Below are positions 35,534 to 38,751 of a stretch of 38,751 nt of DNA, piece after piece. Source of the stretch: Jatrophihabitans sp. (GTDB lineage Bacteria > Actinomycetota > Actinomycetes > Mycobacteriales > Jatrophihabitantaceae); NCBI GenBank assembly GCA_036399055.1, contig DASWNX010000038.1:1-38751 (forward strand), given 5' to 3'. Position 1 is the first letter of the stretch; each line of letters opens with the position of its first letter. Below the pieces are notes generated by a model, which saw only the letters and a program-made list of their open reading frames with translations, was not told the origin of the DNA and ran no database searches. Position numbers and translations under genes: made by a program.

Positions 35534-35685
35534 TCTCGCTTGCGCCTGGCCCACGCGATCTCATCAGGCGGCTCCGGACGCGACGGCCAGTGGACGAACC
35601 GTCTGCTGCGGATAGTCGAAGCGCTGGATCTGCGAACGCCCCCGCCGCGCCAGGCGCGCATCCGGGGAATGACACGGCTGGACTG

Positions 35686-35715
35686 TGTCTGATAAGTGAC
35701 AAGACGTCAGACATT
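35686..35715. promoter_or_regulatory. Palindromic operator candidate, copy B
   Basis: TGTCTG (35686-35691), 16 nt, CAGACATT (35708-35715): the same sequence and spacing as at 32536-32565. It overlaps the -35 of the candidate promoter for the downstream HTH gene. The rest of the gap 35534-35776 shows no gene. Confidence 0.55.
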
Positions 35716-35726
35716 TCCGGTAACTT
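35696..35726 (+). promoter_or_regulatory. Candidate promoter of the phage-type HTH gene
   Basis: GTGACA (35696-35701) and TAACTT (35721-35726) are separated by 19 nt, longer than ideal. The -35 lies inside the copy-B palindrome, so a protein bound there would block the promoter. Confidence 0.4.
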
Positions 35727-35776
35727 GAGTCCCGAATCCGGCCGGTGCCGGATGGATTGTGTCGAACGGGGGATTC

Positions 35777-36067
35777 ATGCAACTACGGAGCCGGCGAGCA
35801 CTCGCCGACTACATCGACCTACTGGGAATCTCGGAGCGGCAACTGGCGCGAAGCGCCGGTTTGAGCCACTCCACGGTGAACCATCTCGTGACCGGGCGGC
35901 GTAACAGCTGCTCACTGCGCACCGCAGTCGCCATCGAACGAGCCTTGGACTGCCCGCCTGGTCTGCTCTTCTCGCCGGACACCGACGCCGACCGGCTCGC
36001 GATGTACCGGTTGTGGGCTGACTCAGCGACCCAGGCCGGCGAGCCGACCGGAGGCGCCGCTGAGTGA
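35777..36067 (+). CDS. Phage-type HTH DNA-binding protein
   Basis: A 96-aa protein with a single helix-turn-helix near residues 18-45 (ISERQLARSAGLSHSTVNHL). The start pattern MQLRSRRALADYI and the later CPPGLLF resemble small HTH proteins common in actinophages and actinobacterial mobile elements. ATG 35777 is preferred because GGGGGA lies just upstream; GTG 35759 is in frame but has no such site. It may autoregulate through the palindrome at 35686-35715. No other phage genes are nearby. Confidence 0.75.
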   Translation: MQLRSRRALADYIDLLGISERQLARSAGLSHSTVNHLVTGRRNSCSLRTAVAIERALDCPPGLLFSPDTDADRLAMYRLWADSATQAGEPTGGAAE

Positions 36068-36099
36068 ACCTCCGGTCGTCGGCCGGCGGGGGTCAGTGT

Positions 36100-36122
36100 G
36101 TGAGAAGGCGGCGCCGCCTCAC
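36100..36122. terminator. Hairpin between convergent HTH and LLM genes
   Basis: A near-palindrome (GTGAG, AA bulge, GGCGGCGCCGCC, TCAC) lies between two convergent genes and could end both transcripts. No T-run follows in either direction. Confidence 0.4.
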
Positions 36123-36138
36123 GAAGTGAGTGGGGCGA

Positions 36139-37227
36139 TCAGTTAGCGAGGCTCGCCGATTCGGCCGAACCGAAGGCCGGCTGCTCGCTCAACTCAGCGA
36201 TCAACTGGTAAGAGCGAAGCCGAGGGGCCAGATCGTAGATCTGGTTGGTGAGCATCAGCTCGTCGGCGCCGGTGCGTCCGAGCAGTTCGCTGAGCTGGGC
36301 GGCCACCGTCGTTGGTGAGCCGAGCGCCTGACCCTCCTTGCGGTGCTCGACGAAGGCGAGCTCGGCCGGGCTGAACTCGTAGGCGGCGGCCTCCTCCGGG
36401 GTGGGCAGCGGAATCGGCGCCCCGGTGCGCAGCCGTAGAAAGGCCAGCCAGCCTGGCTTGGCCAGGTACTCAGCCTCCTCGTCGGTGTCGGCGCAGGTGG
36501 CGTGGACCGCCACCATCGCATGGGGCTCGTCCAGCCACTGCGACGGACGGAAGCTCCCGCGGTAGACCGCCAGCGCCGGCTCGGTGCTGGCGGCCGAGAA
36601 ATGATGGGCGAAAGAGAACGGCAGTCCTAGCAGCCCGGCCAGCCGCGCGCTGAAGTCGCTGGAACCCAGCAACCACACCTGGGGCAGCCCGGCCGCGGTC
36701 GGCACGGCCTGCAGCCTGCCCGGGTCGCCGGCCAGCATGGCGATCAGGTCGGCCAGCTCCGCAGGGAAGTCCTCGGCCGACAGGCCCTGCATCGTCCGGC
36801 GCAGCGCCAGCGCGGTCCGCTGGTCCGCCCCCGGCGCCCGTCCGATGCCCAGGTCGATCCGGCCGGGATGCAAGGACTCCAGGGTGCCGAACTGCTCGGC
36901 CACCACCAACGGCGCGTGATTGGGCAGCATCACCCCGCCGGAACCGACCCGGATGGTGCTCGTCGCGGCTGCCAGATGGGCCAGCAGCACCGCCGGTGAC
37001 GAGCTGGCGATCGCCGGCATGTTGTGGTGCTCGGCCACCCAGAAGCGCCGGTAACCCCACCTCTCGGCCTGGCGCGCCAATTCGGTGGTGTTGTTGAGAG
37101 CCTCGGTCGTGTCGCCTTTGCTGCTGACAGGCGCCAGGTCCAAGATGGACAACGGGACGGGTTTCACGCTGGCTGCAACCACCGGGCCGCCGGTGATCTT
37201 CCCGGCGCGACTCGCCCGTTTTGGCAT
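36139..37227 (-). CDS. Luciferase-like (LLM) flavin-dependent oxidoreductase
   Basis: A 362-aa TIM-barrel oxidoreductase of the bacterial luciferase-like superfamily, probably FMN-dependent. Family marks are PLSILDLAPV at the start of the barrel, ERWGYRRFWVAEHHNMP, GSGGVMLPNHAPLVVAEQF and PGRIDLGIGRAPG; the pattern resembles the MsnO8-type group. ATG 37227 is taken as start, but GTG codons around residues 16-23 are possible: the ATG has no clear ribosome-binding site and lies in the -35 of the opposite infA promoter. The substrate is unknown, and no partner flavin reductase is nearby. Confidence 0.85.
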   Translation of the reverse strand: MPKRASRAGKITGGPVVAASVKPVPLSILDLAPVSSKGDTTEALNNTTELARQAERWGYRRFWVAEHHNMPAIASSSPAVLLAHLAAATSTIRVGSGGVMLPNHAPLVVAEQFGTLESLHPGRIDLGIGRAPGADQRTALALRRTMQGLSAEDFPAELADLIAMLAGDPGRLQAVPTAAGLPQVWLLGSSDFSARLAGLLGLPFSFAHHFSAASTEPALAVYRGSFRPSQWLDEPHAMVAVHATCADTDEEAEYLAKPGWLAFLRLRTGAPIPLPTPEEAAAYEFSPAELAFVEHRKEGQALGSPTTVAAQLSELLGRTGADELMLTNQIYDLAPRLRSYQLIAELSEQPAFGSAESASLAN

Positions 37228-37250
37228 CGCGGTCGACTCGTGAGTAAACT
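37221..37250 (+). promoter_or_regulatory. infA-rpmJ-rpsM promoter
   Basis: TTGGCA (37221-37226) and TAAACT (37245-37250) are 18 nt apart. Transcription would start near 37257, giving a leader of about 170 nt before infA. This gives the alpha-operon head its own promoter, needed here because infA is far from map. Confidence 0.6.
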
Positions 37251-37263
37251 CAACCGTTGGCGC

Positions 37264-37413
37264 ATGCCGCCGGTCTCCATGCTCAGAATTCTTGGGTCTC
37301 GCTGTGGCCGCGAGTGGGGCTCGGCCCTCATCGACACGCGCCGGACGCAGTCCGCCGACACGGTGATCTCCGTGCCTGTTGACCGCGCTCGCACCGTACA
37401 AGACGACACGTAA
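37264..37413 (+). CDS. Possible 49-codon ORF in the infA leader
   Basis: ATG 37264 lies about 7 nt after the predicted transcription start and opens a 49-codon frame to TAA 37411-37413, ending 15 nt before infA. Roughly four-fifths of its codons end in G or C, as in real genes here. The product (start MPPVSMLRILG) is not recognised. It may be a small leader gene or chance. Confidence 0.25.
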   Translation: MPPVSMLRILGSRCGREWGSALIDTRRTQSADTVISVPVDRARTVQDDT

Positions 37414-37428
37414 CGAAAAGCGGAGGAC

Positions 37429-37650
37429 ATGGCCAAAAAGGACGGGGCCATCGAGGTCGAGGGCAAAGTGGTCGAGCCACTGCCCAACGCGATGTTCCGG
37501 GTGGAGCTGAGCAACGGGCACAAGGTGCTCGCTCACATCAGCGGCAAGATGCGCCAGCACTACATTCGTATCCTGCCCGAAGACCGGGTCGTGGTGGAGC
37601 TCTCGCCCTATGACCTCACCCGCGGGCGGATCGTCTACCGCTACAAGTAA
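37429..37650 (+). CDS. infA: Translation initiation factor IF-1
   Basis: IF-1 binds the 30S A site during initiation. The 73-aa product is full length with the OB-fold pattern ([36 protein letters not shown]). CGGAGG lies directly upstream with a short spacer. It heads the infA-rpmJ-rpsM-rpsK group. Confidence 0.99.
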   Translation: MAKKDGAIEVEGKVVEPLPNAMFRVELSNGHKVLAHISGKMRQHYIRILPEDRVVVELSPYDLTRGRIVYRYK

Positions 37651-37716
37651 GCCGACCGATGAAGATGGGCGCGCCTGGCGCGGCGGCCATCGCTTTCGAA
37701 AGCAGGAGTAACAGGC

Positions 37717-37830
37717 GTGAAGGTCAAGCCCAGCGTCAAGCCGATCTGCGACAAGTGCAAGGTCATCCGTCGCCATGGCCGAGTCATGGTCATCTGCGAC
37801 AACCTGCGCCACAAGCAGCGTCAGGGCTAG
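37717..37830 (+). CDS. rpmJ: 50S ribosomal protein L36, zinc-binding
   Basis: Starts at GTG 37717 with AGGAG at 37704-37708 and encodes 37 aa: [20 protein letters not shown] at the start. The zinc ligands Cys11, Cys14, Cys27 and His32 are all present, so this is the zinc-type (C+) form. It lies 66 nt after infA. The 192 nt between rpmJ and rpsM hold a 6-bp hairpin near 37911-37929 and nothing else recognisable. Confidence 0.98.
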   Translation: MKVKPSVKPICDKCKVIRRHGRVMVICDNLRHKQRQG

Positions 37831-38022
37831 CGGTAGCACCACCCAGCAGTACCCCAGCACGCGCACTCCTCCCCGTTCCACCCGGCCAGCCCGGTGCGGA
37901 GCGGGGTCACCCCCGGTCGGAGGCCGGGGCCGCTGCATCGGGGCTGATCCGTCAGCACCCGGTGGGGCAACAGCGGACGGATGCGCACAACACCTCCGAA
38001 GGAACGAAGGAGATCGCCCCGA

Positions 38023-38400
38023 ATGGCACGTCTTGCCGGCGTTGACCTGCCCCGCGAGAAGCGGATGGTCATCGCGCTCACCTACATCTACGGCGTCGGA
38101 CCGACCCGTGCGAAGGAAACCCTCGAAGCGACCGGCATCAGCCCGGACCTGCGAGCCCGTGACCTGAGCGACGAGGACCTGGTCAAGCTGCGCAACTACC
38201 TCGAGGGCAATTACAAGGTCGAAGGTGACCTGCGCCGCGAGGTCGCTGCCGACATCCGCCGCAAGATCGAGATCGGCTGCTACCAGGGCCTGCGGCACCG
38301 CCGCGGCCTGCCGGTGCACGGACAGCGCACCAAGACCAACGCCCGTACCCGCAAGGGCCCGAAGAAGACGATGGCCGGCAAGAAGAAGGCCAAGAAGTAG
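38023..38400 (+). CDS. rpsM: 30S ribosomal protein S13
   Basis: S13 forms intersubunit bridges and contacts P-site tRNA. ATG 38023 is chosen because the protein then starts [14 protein letters not shown] and AAGGAGA precedes it at 38007-38013; the earlier in-frame ATG 37981 adds 14 unrelated residues. The product is 125 aa, with the GVGPTRAKE helix-hairpin and the C-terminal Lys-rich tail. Confidence 0.99.
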   Translation: MARLAGVDLPREKRMVIALTYIYGVGPTRAKETLEATGISPDLRARDLSDEDLVKLRNYLEGNYKVEGDLRREVAADIRRKIEIGCYQGLRHRRGLPVHGQRTKTNARTRKGPKKTMAGKKKAKK

Positions 38401-38480
38401 CTCGTCGCCCCGGGCCCCCGGCGCACGCCGCGGTCCGCCCTCCGACTTCGTTCCGATCAACCCTCAGGAGCTAAAGGCAG

Positions 38481-38751
38481 ATGCCTCCCAAGACTCGCGG
38501 CACAGGCGCCGTGAAAAAGGTCCGTCGCAAAGAGAAGAAGAACGTCGCGCACGGCCACGCTCACATCAAGAGCACGTTCAACAACACCATCGTCTCCATC
38601 ACCGACCCGACCGGCAATGTGATCAGCTGGGCCTCGGCCGGCCACGTCGGCTTCAAGGGCTCCCGCAAGTCGACTCCGTTCGCCGCGCAGATGGCCGCCG
38701 AGAACGCCGCCCGCAAGGCGCAGGAGCACGGCGTCAAGAAGGTCGACGTGT
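38481..38751 (+). CDS. rpsK: 30S ribosomal protein S11 (3' end outside window)
   Basis: S11 lies in the 30S platform at the mRNA exit. ATG 38481 follows an AGGAG 10 nt upstream. The visible 90 residues contain the family pattern [20 protein letters not shown] and the [20 protein letters not shown] region. The gene is cut by the end of the window; rpsD and rpoA would be expected next. Confidence 0.98.
   Translation, partial: MPPKTRGTGAVKKVRRKEKKNVAHGHAHIKSTFNNTIVSITDPTGNVISWASAGHVGFKGSRKSTPFAAQMAAENAARKAQEHGVKKVDV

Noticed and set aside
37228-38460. Extension of the LLM gene upstream through infA, rpmJ and rpsM on the minus strand
   Set aside because: The open frame is a shadow of the plus-strand genes; homology to the LLM family begins only after about 37190.

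Overview
The window comes from a high-GC Gram-positive actinobacterium. Signs of this are the strong G/C third-position bias, GTG/TTG start codons, the Mce-associated membrane protein beside rpoB, an RpoB/RpoC pair of mycobacterial/streptomycete type, a zinc-type S14, and a complete egtABCD ergothioneine block. The genus cannot be fixed from sequence alone. A Frankiales/Jatrophihabitans-like lineage is a guess.

Layout, left to right. (1) 1-8789: the 3' part of a Mce-associated protein, a sigma-70-type promoter, and rpoB-rpoC ending in a strong hairpin terminator. (2) 8790-10289: a minus-strand cold-shock gene with its terminator and long leader, a 24-bp tandem repeat, one small unrecognised ORF, and the promoter and leader of the str operon. 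(3) 10290-14575: str operon rpsL-rpsG-fusA-tuf. (4) 14751-20284: S10 operon rpsJ-rplC-rplD-rplW-rplB-rpsS-rplV-rpsC-rplP-rpmC-rpsQ. (5) 20381-27816: spc operon rplN-rplX-rplE-rpsZ-rpsH-rplF-rplR-rpsE-rpmD-rplO, then secY-adk-map. (6) 27915-32333: egtA-egtB-egtC-egtD, ergothioneine biosynthesis, ending in a large nested hairpin. (7) 32459-37227: an accessory segment with an ImmA/IrrE-type metallopeptidase, two paralogous HTH proteins, a membrane protein with a degenerate GGDEF-like tail, a phage-type HTH protein and a luciferase-like oxidoreductase. (8) 37221-38751: the alpha-operon head infA-rpmJ-rpsM-rpsK (rpsK runs off the window), with its own promoter.

Blocks 1-5 and 8 are core transcription and translation machinery in an order conserved across actinobacteria. 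The unusual part is that map and infA, normally close neighbours, are separated by about 9.6 kb. That gap holds redox-buffer biosynthesis (egtABCD) and a regulatory cassette (immA, HTH1, HTH2, GGDEF-like) bracketed by two copies of the same palindrome, TGTCTG-N16-CAGACATT.

A second recurring theme is tiny ORFs that exactly bridge two genes or a leader and a gene through 1- or 4-nt start/stop overlaps: before rpsH, between rplR and rpsE, between secY and adk, and in front of both HTH paralogues. Each looks like a translational-coupling device. None has a recognisable product. All calls were made by reading the sequence; no database search or folding program was run.
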